DNA from: Actinoallomurus sp963850195
Lineage (GTDB): Bacteria; Actinomycetota; Actinomycetes; Streptosporangiales; Streptosporangiaceae
NCBI GenBank assembly: GCA_963850195.1
Contig: CAWKKD010000005.1
Location: 2,728,001 to 2,792,000 of the forward strand
Direction: 5' to 3'
DNA: 64,000 bases
This document shows positions 53,824 to 60,710 of the stretch, one piece after another. Positions within the stretch are counted from its first letter, which is position 1, and every line of letters begins with the position of its first letter. Made by a program: the position numbers and the translations under genes. The notes beneath the pieces were generated by a model. That model did no database searches. It saw only the letters and a program-made list of their open reading frames with translations, and was not told the origin of the DNA.

Positions 53824-54081
53824 ATGCTCAAGAAGATGAGCGTGGTCGGCGGCATGCTGATCGCCACGACCGCCGGCACCATCATCACCAGCCTGCCCGC
53901 TTTCGCCGCGGTCCCGGCGGACGGCAGCTGCTGCAGTGGCTCGCACAGCAGCTTCGGCCACTTCTCGCGGAACCGTAGCTGGAACGGGAGCGAGAACTCG
54001 AACTACAACCACATCCGGCTGCGCATCCACAACCGGAACAACAACATCGCCGTCGCGCGTGACGGCGACCGTCGGGACTAA
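53824..54081 (+). CDS. Array protein 5 (type I)
   Basis: The shortest copy, 85 residues, from an ATG with AAGGGAGACC. Signal peptide MLKKMSVVGGMLIATTAGTI to about AFA. Cys pair in GSCCSGSHSS, then FSRNRSWNGSENSNYN and the core NHIRLRIHNRNNNIAVAR, ending directly in DGDRRD without the RPPLIGAP tail. Shows that the core is the minimal retained unit. Confidence 0.8.
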   Translation: MLKKMSVVGGMLIATTAGTIITSLPAFAAVPADGSCCSGSHSSFGHFSRNRSWNGSENSNYNHIRLRIHNRNNNIAVARDGDRRD

Positions 54082-54107
54082 TCGACGATCCGTTGGATTG
54101 TCATGCA

Positions 54108-54137
54108 GGGGCGCTGGAGTAATGACTTCGGCGCCCC
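54108..54137 (+). terminator. Array hairpin 5
   Basis: Stem GGGGCGC (54108-54114) with GCGCCCC (54131-54137), extended by further partial pairing in between. T-rich sequence follows. Confidence 0.65.
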
Positions 54138-54170
54138 TGTTTCGCTTTCTCAACGGCTGTTTTTGTGCGC

Positions 54171-54218
54171 ACCTTACCCGACACTTGCGTTGCAACCGAA
54201 AACAGTTGGGAATGCTAG
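54171..54218 (+). promoter_or_regulatory. Array promoter 5 (gene 6)
   Basis: ACCTTACC at 54171-54178 and GGGAATGCTAG at 54208-54218, 29 bases apart (one more than the other copies). Leader includes a GCTCTC/GAGAGC hairpin and AAGAGCCATCGCGCCATTCC. Confidence 0.68.
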
Positions 54219-54299
54219 TAGCAGCGGCGCTCTCAGAAATTCGCGAGAGCGTTGGCTCGTAAGAGCCATCGCGCCATTCCGATAATAAGGAGACCGAAC

Positions 54300-54617
54300 G
54301 TGCTGAAGAAGACGAGCGTGGTTGGTGGCATGCTGATCGCCACGGCCGCCGGCGCCATGATCACAAGCTTGCCCGCGTTCGCCCAGGTTCCCGCGTGGGG
54401 CGGCGGCGGCTGTTGCAGCAGCTCGCACAGCAGCTTCTTCCACCACGCACGTAACCGGAACTGGAACGGCAACGAGTCCGACAACATGAACCACATCCGG
54501 CTTCGTATCCACAACCGGAACAACAACATCGCCGTCGCGCGCACTCAGGGGGAAGGCCGTCGCGACGCCGGCGTCACCCTTGTTCGTCCTCCGCTCATCG
54601 GCGCGCCTGGCGTCTGA
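54300..54617 (+). CDS. Array protein 6 (type I)
   Basis: A 105-residue secreted protein from a GTG with AAGGAGACC. Signal peptide MLKKTSVVGGMLIATAAGAM to about AFA; nearly identical to copy 5 there, so the two are recent duplicates in that segment. Cys pair in GGGGCCSSSHSS, then NRNWNGNESDNMN and the core NHIRLRIHNRNNNIAVAR, ending RPPLIGAPGV. Followed by a type II gene, as is gene 1. Confidence 0.8.
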   Translation: MLKKTSVVGGMLIATAAGAMITSLPAFAQVPAWGGGGCCSSSHSSFFHHARNRNWNGNESDNMNHIRLRIHNRNNNIAVARTQGEGRRDAGVTLVRPPLIGAPGV

Positions 54618-54664
54618 CCGAGCGATGTGAGGTGGCCGACGCACTGAGCCACCAGCTTCATGCC

Positions 54665-54692
54665 GGGCGCCGGGGTGACGACTCCGGCGCCC
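54665..54692 (+). terminator. Array hairpin 6
   Basis: Identical in all 28 bases to array hairpin 1 (51865-51892), including the loop, and likewise lies between a type I and a type II gene. Confidence 0.75.
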
Positions 54693-54776
54693 TTCGATCG
54701 CGGACTACGCCGAGCCGGTTGCCGCACATGCTCCGGCTCATCAGGCCCTCGGGCCGATCTGCCTTAGGAGACCGTC

Positions 54777-55412
54777 GTGCTGAAGAAGACAAGCGCCTAC
54801 GCCGGCCTGGTTATCACCACAGCCGCCGGCGCCCTGCTCACGAGCTCCCCCGCGAACGCCCAGCTCGACCTTGGACGCGGCTCGTACCACCACCATTACA
54901 GCCACCGTTCACACCACCGGAACCGGAACTGGAACGGCAATCACAACCGGCCACGCATCTTCATCCGGATCTACGTCTACAACAAGAACAACAACCGGAC
55001 GCACGCCCTGATCGCTCCGCCACGGGACGAACCGCGCCCGGCGCGTGTGGTCCGTGCGCCGAGCATCTTCGACGGGGACTTCGACCCGCTGCCGCTGACC
55101 GCGTTGCCGGCCGCCGCGGCACCGAACACCGCTCAGGGTCCGGCGGCGCCGAACACGTCCAGTGAAGTAACGAAGCCCGCGGACAACGTGGGCGCGCCGG
55201 TGGGCGCAGGCACCGGAGTCGGCGCGAGCGGCCAGGGCGCCAGCGGCGCGGGCGCGCCCGACCAGAGTGCGAGCGCGCCGAGTGCGAACGCACCAAGTGC
55301 GAGCGCGCCGAGTCTGACCACACCTAGCAAGAGCGCGCGCGGCCGGAGGGCGCACACCCGGAGCCGGCGCGTCAACGACGAGAACGTGCACGACGCCACA
55401 CCGACCGCGTGA
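54777..55412 (+). CDS. Array protein 7 (type II, long tail)
   Basis: The longest copy, 211 residues, from a GTG with AGGAGACCG upstream. Signal peptide MLKKTSAYAGLVITTAAGAL to about ANA. His-rich stretch SYHHHYSHRSHHRNRNWNG, then the type II core RIFIRIYVYNKNNNRTHALI. The rest is a long Ala/Gly/Ser/Pro-rich disordered tail with APS/SA repeats (SAPSANAPSASAPS) and a basic end (SARGRRAHTRSRR). Such a tail could span the cell wall. No conserved promoter of its own; it probably depends on read-through from gene 6. Confidence 0.78.
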   Translation: MLKKTSAYAGLVITTAAGALLTSSPANAQLDLGRGSYHHHYSHRSHHRNRNWNGNHNRPRIFIRIYVYNKNNNRTHALIAPPRDEPRPARVVRAPSIFDGDFDPLPLTALPAAAAPNTAQGPAAPNTSSEVTKPADNVGAPVGAGTGVGASGQGASGAGAPDQSASAPSANAPSASAPSLTTPSKSARGRRAHTRSRRVNDENVHDATPTA

Positions 55413-55453
55413 TCTGACCGACGGCGTCGCCAGGAGGGATCGCCACGAACGAA

Positions 55454-55480
55454 GGGCGCCGGAGCCCGGCTCCGGCGCCC
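55454..55480 (+). terminator. Array hairpin 7
   Basis: Perfect 12-bp stem (55454-55465 with 55469-55480) and a 3-base loop; same GGGCGCCGGAGC arm as hairpin 4. Confidence 0.75.
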
Positions 55481-55512
55481 GAATCCCGCACTTCTATGCC
55501 CTTTTTGTCGCC

Positions 55513-55559
55513 TTCTTACCCCGAGATGACTCCATGTCGAGGGCGGCTGGGAATGCTAG
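55513..55559 (+). promoter_or_regulatory. Array promoter 6 (gene 8)
   Basis: TTCTTACC at 55513-55520 and GGGAATGCTAG at 55549-55559; 28-base spacing. The leader after it is diverged: the GAGCCATCGCGCC element is not recognisable. Confidence 0.62.
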
Positions 55560-55622
55560 GCCATGACGCCCGAAATCGGGCATCAGTGGCCTTGGGGTCA
55601 TTTCCCGCATGAAGGAGTAGAC

Positions 55623-56033
55623 GTGCAGAAGAAGACATGCGCTCTCGCCGGTCTCGCCGTGGCCGTCACCGGCGGTGTGCTGCTCACCGGGTCGCCCGCG
55701 TACGCGCAGAGCAGTCTCGTACAAGGACACCGGCACCACCACTATTCGAGCAACCGCAACTACAACGTGAATCGCAATCGCAACCACAACCGCGTCGTCG
55801 TACGGGTGAACGTGCACAACAGCAACCGCAACTTCGCCGTGGCCGACCGCGGACGCGAACGCGATTTCGACGACAGCGGATTCCTCTTCCGCCGCCGTTG
55901 TCACTTCGGCTGCGGTTTCGACAACGGATTCCGACGCGGCGGCCGCGACTTCGACGACGGTGACCGCGACGAGGGTGGTGGCGACCGGATCGTCGTCGGC
56001 AACGACATCAGGTCGCTGGGCGCCGGGGACTAG
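55623..56033 (+). CDS. Array protein 8 (type III)
   Basis: A 136-residue secreted protein from a GTG with AAGGAG upstream. Signal peptide MQKKTCALAGLAVAVTGGVL to about AYA. His/Asn/Arg-rich stretch HRHHHYSSNRNYNVNRNRNHN, then a diverged core RVVVRVNVHNSNRNFAVADR that keeps the alternating strand, the Asn-rich turn and the AVA strand. The tail is rich in Arg/Asp/Gly/Phe with two Cys (RRRCHFGCGF). The strand-turn-strand plan, promoter and hairpin show it belongs to the array in spite of low identity. Confidence 0.75.
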   Translation: MQKKTCALAGLAVAVTGGVLLTGSPAYAQSSLVQGHRHHHYSSNRNYNVNRNRNHNRVVVRVNVHNSNRNFAVADRGRERDFDDSGFLFRRRCHFGCGFDNGFRRGGRDFDDGDRDEGGGDRIVVGNDIRSLGAGD

Positions 56034-56120
56034 GGCGGCACCACGGCGCGGGCCGTGAGCCCCGCCGACGGCTCTGGTCAGTAACGGCCGCAAAGGCCGC
56101 CGAGCCGATAGGCCGCCCGA

Positions 56121-56156
56121 GTGGACCGGGCACCGGATCACCGGTGCCCGGCCCAC
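56121..56156. terminator. Array hairpin 8 / convergent terminator
   Basis: A 16-bp stem with one mismatch (56121-56136 with 56141-56156, loop ATCA) between gene 8 and the convergent P450 gene, so it may serve both. Confidence 0.75.
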
Positions 56157-56168
56157 GCATGTGCGGGC

Positions 56169-57410
56169 TCAGGTCGTGTAGGGCAGCCGCTTGACGCCGT
56201 TGTCGAAGTTGGACAGCAGCAGCTCCGGCTCGCCGGAGGCGCGGATGCCGGGTACGCGGGTGAACAGCTCGCGGAACATCGCGGTCAGCTCGCGCCGGGC
56301 CAGGTGTGCGCCGAGGCACAGGTGGGGGCCCGGACCGCCGAAGCCGACGTGAGGGTTGGGCTTGCGCGTGATGTCGAACCTGTCCGGATCGGCGAAGACC
56401 TCCGCGTCACGGTTGGCGGACAGGTAGAACAGCACGACCTTGTCGCCCCGGCGGTAAGTGGTGCCGTTCATCTCGTAGTCGCAGGTCAGCGTCCGCTGGA
56501 ACTGGATGATCGGTGACGCGTGCCGGACGATCTCCTCGATCGCGCCGCCGATGCGCCCGTCGAAGTCGGCCAGCAGGAGCTCCCGCTGGTCGGGATGGTC
56601 GGTGAAGAGCTTCAGGCCGTGCGCGAGCGTGTTGCGGGTCGTCTCGTTGCCGGCCACGAGCAGCAGGTCGAAGAAGGCGCCGAGCTCGCGTACGGAGAGC
56701 CGCTCACCGTCGACGTCGGCGGTGACCAGGGCCGAGATCAGGTCGTCGCCGGGGTGGGCGCGGCGCACGCGGCCGAGCCGGGCGACCAGGCGGTGCAGCT
56801 CGACGATGGCCCGGAGGTTGCCGCCGAGGAGCCGCAGGGTGCGGAGCCGCGCGACGTCGCCGCGTACGCCGGAGTATTCGGTCATGGCGTCCACGCAGGC
56901 GGCGATCTTGGCGTGGTGGTGCTCGGGGATGCCCATCATCGCGCAGATGACCTTGATCGGCAGGCGCGCGGCGACGTCGGCCACGAAGTCGCCGGACCCT
57001 GCGTCCAGGACGTCGTCGACGATCGACGCCGCGGTCTTGGCGATGTGCTCCTCGATCTGGGCCAGCCGTCGCGGGGTGAACGCCCGCGACACGATCCGCC
57101 GCAGGCGCGCGTGGCGCGGGTCGTCCATGTTGACCATCGGGCGGCCGAGGAGCATCACGATCCACGGCGGCGGCTCGGGCGAGGTCGCCGCGGGCTCGCT
57201 GCTGAAGACCTTGGCGTTGCGGCTGGCGTGCACCACGTCGGCGTGGCGTACGAGGGCGTGGAAGCCGCCCCCGGAACGTACGAGCGGGATCCGCTGCTGC
57301 GGGAAGAAGACGGGCCGGTCGAGCGCCCTCAGCCGCGCGAAGGCGGCCAGCCGCTCGGCCGGCGGTCGTGCCCAGAACTCCAGTGCGGCGAGATCATCAT
57401 CGGCCTTCAT
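56169..57410 (-). CDS. Cytochrome P450
   Basis: A 413-residue soluble bacterial P450. I-helix oxygen-binding motif LLLVAGNETTRNTL, K-helix-type EIVRHASPIIQFQRT, and heme-binding loop GFGGPGPHLCLGAHLARREL with thiolate ligand Cys365. The overall pattern (FDLLLVAGNETTRNTLAHG, NPHVGFGGPGPHLCLG) resembles the CYP124/125/142 group of sterol or branched-lipid hydroxylases, but the substrate cannot be told. No ferredoxin gene adjoins it, so redox partners come from elsewhere. Confidence 0.92.
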   Translation of the reverse strand: MKADDDLAALEFWARPPAERLAAFARLRALDRPVFFPQQRIPLVRSGGGFHALVRHADVVHASRNAKVFSSEPAATSPEPPPWIVMLLGRPMVNMDDPRHARLRRIVSRAFTPRRLAQIEEHIAKTAASIVDDVLDAGSGDFVADVAARLPIKVICAMMGIPEHHHAKIAACVDAMTEYSGVRGDVARLRTLRLLGGNLRAIVELHRLVARLGRVRRAHPGDDLISALVTADVDGERLSVRELGAFFDLLLVAGNETTRNTLAHGLKLFTDHPDQRELLLADFDGRIGGAIEEIVRHASPIIQFQRTLTCDYEMNGTTYRRGDKVVLFYLSANRDAEVFADPDRFDITRKPNPHVGFGGPGPHLCLGAHLARRELTAMFRELFTRVPGIRASGEPELLLSNFDNGVKRLPYTT

Positions 57411-57485
57411 CGCACCTCATCGCGTTGTGCTGTCACCCATGTTGGACGCCGGCACACCGCGCGGAGGTTCGGCCGGATCACGCCG

Positions 57486-57860
57486 TCAGGTCCAGGCGGC
57501 GATCTCCTTGTCGCTCATGGGGACGACGCACCACACGGCCTCCTGGACGCTGAGGCACAGCGGCACGATCTCGCCGATGCGGCCCAGCCGGAAGACCTGC
57601 GCGGCGCCCGGCCGAAGCCCCGTGACCGCGAGCGCGGTGCCACGGGCGCGACAGCGCCGCTCGGCGGCGATGACGGCCTTCAGGACCGCACAGTCGACGA
57701 ACGCGACCTCGCTCATGTCGATGATCAGCGGACGGCAGTCGATGGCATCGAGGAGATGTTTTCGAAAGGCCGGGCCGGTATACGCGTCGATCTCGCCTCG
57801 CGGCATCGCGAGGACGTAGCGGTCGGCATCGAGAACGGTCATCTCGAGAGCGATGTCCAT
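57486..57860 (-). CDS. STAS-domain anti-sigma factor antagonist-like protein
   Basis: A 124-residue STAS protein from the ATG at 57860 with GAGG upstream (complement). The strand-helix pattern RPLIIDMSEVAFVDCAVLKAVIAAERRCRARG is the phosphorylation region, but Cys57 stands where SpoIIAA-type antagonists have the phosphorylated Ser or Thr. It may thus be non-phosphorylatable or redox-controlled. No partner kinase gene is adjacent. Confidence 0.78.
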   Translation of the reverse strand: MDIALEMTVLDADRYVLAMPRGEIDAYTGPAFRKHLLDAIDCRPLIIDMSEVAFVDCAVLKAVIAAERRCRARGTALAVTGLRPGAAQVFRLGRIGEIVPLCLSVQEAVWCVVPMSDKEIAAWT

Positions 57861-58046
57861 GGACAACCTCACAGCGGTCTCCACGAGTTGGGTTGGGGGC
57901 TCCCCGAACCGGCGACGCTGCCGGTGACTCCTCAGCATCGCTCAATTACGCCCCGTTGCCAACCCCCTGATTCGGGTCGGTCCTGTACCCGGGTGAACGC
58001 GCCGTTTTCGCAGTGCAGGGCGGTCTGCGTGGAATGATCTGCTCTT

Positions 58047-58856
58047 GTGGAGGGGAGAACGCGCGGGCCTGCCAGGGTCAACACGGCGGTACCGCACGCA
58101 CCACGGATCTGGAACCACTGGCTGGGTGGGAAGGACAACTTCGCCGTCGACCGTGAGGTCGGCGACCGCATGGCCGAGATGTATCCCGACATCGTGAGGC
58201 TCGCACGCGCCGACCGTGCGTTCCTGAGGCGCGCCGTCCGGCACCTCGTCGTCGATCTGGGCATCCGCCAGTTCCTCGACATCGGGACCGGCCTGCCCAC
58301 CGCCGACAACACCCACCAGGTCGCCCAGACGTACGCGCCCGAGTCGCGGGTCGTCTACGTCGACAACGACCCGCTGGTCCTCACGCACGCACGCGCGCTG
58401 CTGTCCGGTACGCCGGAGGGCGCCACCGACTATCTCGACGCGGACCTGCACGACCCGGAGCCGATCCTGCGCCAGGCGCGGCGCACGCTCGACTTCGACC
58501 GGCCGATCGCCATCATGCTGCTGGGCGTCCTCATCTACGTCCCCGACACCGAGCAGGCGTACGGGATCGTCGACCGGCTGGTGGACGCCGTGCCCACGGG
58601 CAGCCACCTGGTGATCGCGCACAGCACCAGTGAGATCTACGGCGAGGCCACCGAGGAGGTCGTACGGATGCGGAACGCGCGCGTCGACCCGCCGATGACG
58701 CTTCGCAGCGGCGCGGAGATCCGGCGGTTCTTCGCCGGCCTGGAGTTCGTGGAGCCCGGCCTCGTCTCGGTGACGCACTGGCGGCCCGAGCTGTCCGACC
58801 TGGAGGACGCGCGCGAGGTCGACGAGTTCGGCGGCGTCGCGCGCAAGGTCAGATGA
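58047..58856 (+). CDS. SAM-dependent methyltransferase (DUF574)
   Basis: A 269-residue protein of the DUF574/PF04672 methyltransferase family, which is strongly expanded in actinomycetes. It has the family start PRIWNHWLGGKDNFAVDREVGDRM, SAM-binding QFLDIGTGLPTADNTHQVA and acidic residue VVYVDNDPLVLTHA. Substrate unknown. GTG start; TGATCT is about seven bases upstream. Ends overlapping the convergent sulfite-oxidase gene by eight bases. Confidence 0.9.
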   Translation: MEGRTRGPARVNTAVPHAPRIWNHWLGGKDNFAVDREVGDRMAEMYPDIVRLARADRAFLRRAVRHLVVDLGIRQFLDIGTGLPTADNTHQVAQTYAPESRVVYVDNDPLVLTHARALLSGTPEGATDYLDADLHDPEPILRQARRTLDFDRPIAIMLLGVLIYVPDTEQAYGIVDRLVDAVPTGSHLVIAHSTSEIYGEATEEVVRMRNARVDPPMTLRSGAEIRRFFAGLEFVEPGLVSVTHWRPELSDLEDAREVDEFGGVARKVR

Positions 58857-59934
58857 CGGTGACGCGGACCCGCGCCCAGGCGTTGTTGACGTAGCCGCCC
58901 GGGTTCCACACCGTCGCGGCGTGCTCGGGCTGGACGGACGCGGCGGTGTCCCACGCCCGCGCGGTGATCTCCAGGCCGCGGCCCGCGGGCAGGTCGATCA
59001 TGACGTGCCAGTGCCGCCAGGCCCACATGCCTCCGGAGGGGTCGAGCGTGGCCTGGCACCAGGTACGGCCCTGGTCGACGGACACATCGACCCGTGCGAC
59101 GCCGCGGTCGTGGCCGCCGAGCGCGTACCCGCTGACCATCGTGGGGCCGGCGGGTACGGTCGCGCCGTCGTCGGGGTGCAGGATGTCGGCGTTGACGGCG
59201 ACCGGTCCGAGCTGGAGCTCCTCGCGGATTCCGGGGATCCTCGGGTCGGCCTCGGGTGGCAGCAGGCGGTACGCCACCGCCTGGAAGTGGTTGCCGGACG
59301 GGCGTTCCTGGAGCACGAGGCGCTCGATCCACTTGACGCTCCGCGCCCCGATGTAGCCGGGGACGACCAGGCGTACGGGACCGCCGTGGATCCGGGGCAG
59401 CGCCGTGCCGTTCATCTCCCACGCCAGCAGCACCTCCCCGCTCCTCGCCTTGGCCAGCGGGATCGATCCGCCGAACGGCTGCGGTGGGTTCACCTTCGAG
59501 GCGATGTCGCGGGCGGAGAAGGCGACGTGCCGGGCGCGGGGCAGCGGCCCGGCACGCTCGAGGACGTCGGCCAGGCTCACGCCGGTCCAGCGCGCGGTCG
59601 AGATCGCGCCCGCCGACCAGGGCGCCTCGCCTCGGATGGCGCGTACGGCCAGCAGCGCCGCGCGGCGGTTGCCGGCGCACTGCAGCGTGGCGACGATCTC
59701 CCGGTGCTCGAAGTCACTCCGCAGCCGTTCGAGTGACAGGTTCATCGGCCGTTCGACCAGCCCGCCGATCCGCAGGCACCACGTGGCGGGGTGGATGTGG
59801 GGCACCGCGCCGTGGTCGCGGGCGTAGAAGGTCTCGATGGGCGTCAGCAACCGGCCCACCAGCGCCGAACGCGGTGGCTCCGCGTTGTACGGCTCCACCT
59901 GGTGGACGATCATGTCCTCCCGCTTGCCCCACAT
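58849..59934 (-). CDS. Sulfite-oxidase-type molybdoenzyme
   Basis: A 361-residue molybdopterin oxidoreductase starting at the ATG at 59934, with GGAGGGGGG upstream (complement). The SUOX-type molybdopterin domain has Mo-ligand Cys86 in VATLQCAGNRR, plus APWSAGAISTARWTGVSL and VVPGYIGARSVKWI; the C-terminal Mo-co dimerisation domain follows (YALGGHDRGVARVDVSVDQGRTW). It oxidises sulfite or a related substrate. No signal peptide or heme domain is visible, so it is probably cytosolic and uses an external acceptor. The MoaD gene at 22423 would help make its cofactor. Confidence 0.88.
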   Translation of the reverse strand: MWGKREDMIVHQVEPYNAEPPRSALVGRLLTPIETFYARDHGAVPHIHPATWCLRIGGLVERPMNLSLERLRSDFEHREIVATLQCAGNRRAALLAVRAIRGEAPWSAGAISTARWTGVSLADVLERAGPLPRARHVAFSARDIASKVNPPQPFGGSIPLAKARSGEVLLAWEMNGTALPRIHGGPVRLVVPGYIGARSVKWIERLVLQERPSGNHFQAVAYRLLPPEADPRIPGIREELQLGPVAVNADILHPDDGATVPAGPTMVSGYALGGHDRGVARVDVSVDQGRTWCQATLDPSGGMWAWRHWHVMIDLPAGRGLEITARAWDTAASVQPEHAATVWNPGGYVNNAWARVRVTVI

Positions 59935-60127
59935 GTGGCCCCCCTCCACACCGATACCCCCGCGGCTCGGGGTGTCCCCACGCAGAACTTCTCCGGAACC
60001 CGCCGTTTCACCGCCATTCCGTGACGCAGTAGGCCTTTTTGACCATGGCATTCCAATACGATTGACGGCATTGCTCCCGAAATATCCGGAGCACCGCTCC
60101 GCGCAATCAAGGGCGAAAGAGGCGTAC
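59935..60127. promoter_or_regulatory. Divergent spacer between molybdoenzyme and TetR genes
   Basis: A 193-base divergent spacer. The TetR product probably binds here and controls the molybdoenzyme gene, but no clear palindrome stands out to me. Confidence 0.35.
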
Positions 60128-60697
60128 ATGGCGGCACGGACGGCGGGCACGGAGATGCGGGCGGACGCCCGGCGCAACCGCGCGAACCTCGTGGTGGTGG
60201 CGAGAACGGTGTTCGCTCAGGAGGGCACCGGAGCCTCCCTGCGGGACGTCGCTCGACGGGCCGGTGTCGGCATCGGCACGCTCTACCGGCACTTCCCCAC
60301 CCGGGACGCGCTCCTCGAGGCCGTACTCCACGAGGGCCTCCAGGACATGCGCGCCGCGGCGGACCGATCGCTCGACTCGCCCTCACCGGGAGCCGCGCTG
60401 ACCGACTGGCTGCAGATCTTCTCGGCGGGGTCCGGCGCGTGGCGCGGCCTGCCGGGAGCGGTGATCAAGGCGTTGCACGACGAGGACTCCGAGCTGCACC
60501 CCTCATGCGCGGCCATGCACGAGGCCGCCACACGATTGCTGATCCGCGCGCAGCGCGCCGGAGATGTACGCGCCGACGTGGACGCCGAGGACCTGTTCAC
60601 CGCGGCGGCGGCGGTCGGCTGGGTGGCCGAGCACGGCGACCGCCAGCGGGCGGACCGGATCCTGGCCCTGATCACCGAAGGCCTGGGCGGCGTCTGA
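60128..60697 (+). CDS. TetR-family regulator
   Basis: A 189-residue repressor. The N-terminal helix-turn-helix (ARTVFAQEGTGASLRDVARRAGVGIGTLYRHFPTRDALLEAVL, about 25-67) is a typical TetR DNA-binding domain; the rest is a helical ligand pocket (SGAWRGLPGAVIKALHDEDSELHPSCAAMHEAA). Divergent from the sulfite-oxidase-type gene, its likely target. A longer frame upstream lacks start signals. Confidence 0.88.
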   Translation: MAARTAGTEMRADARRNRANLVVVARTVFAQEGTGASLRDVARRAGVGIGTLYRHFPTRDALLEAVLHEGLQDMRAAADRSLDSPSPGAALTDWLQIFSAGSGAWRGLPGAVIKALHDEDSELHPSCAAMHEAATRLLIRAQRAGDVRADVDAEDLFTAAAAVGWVAEHGDRQRADRILALITEGLGGV

Positions 60698-60710
60698 CCG
60701 GCGCGGGCGG

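Larger units (their letters stand above)
51306..56156 (+). repeat. Tandem array of eight secreted-protein cassettes
   Basis: Eight paralogous small genes in direct orientation, starting at 51437, 51951, 52717, 53258, 53824, 54300, 54777 and 55623. Six have one conserved promoter and leader; all eight are followed by a similar GC-rich hairpin. Products share a signal peptide beginning MLKKT or MQKKT and a core with alternating hydrophobic/basic strands around an Asn-rich turn. Type I: genes 1, 3, 4, 5, 6. Type II: genes 2 and 7. Type III: gene 8. Order I-II-I-I-I-I-II-III. I know no named family with this core. Confidence 0.85.

Noticed and set aside
51437..56033. Array proteins as chaplins or rodlins
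   Set aside because: They lack the chaplin hydrophobic domain with its GN-x-V and Cys pattern, and no rodlin-like repeat is present; only a functional analogy is possible.
51437..56156. CRISPR array
   Set aside because: The repeats are protein-coding cassettes of about 500 bases with promoters and hairpins, not short repeats with unique spacers; no cas genes are present.
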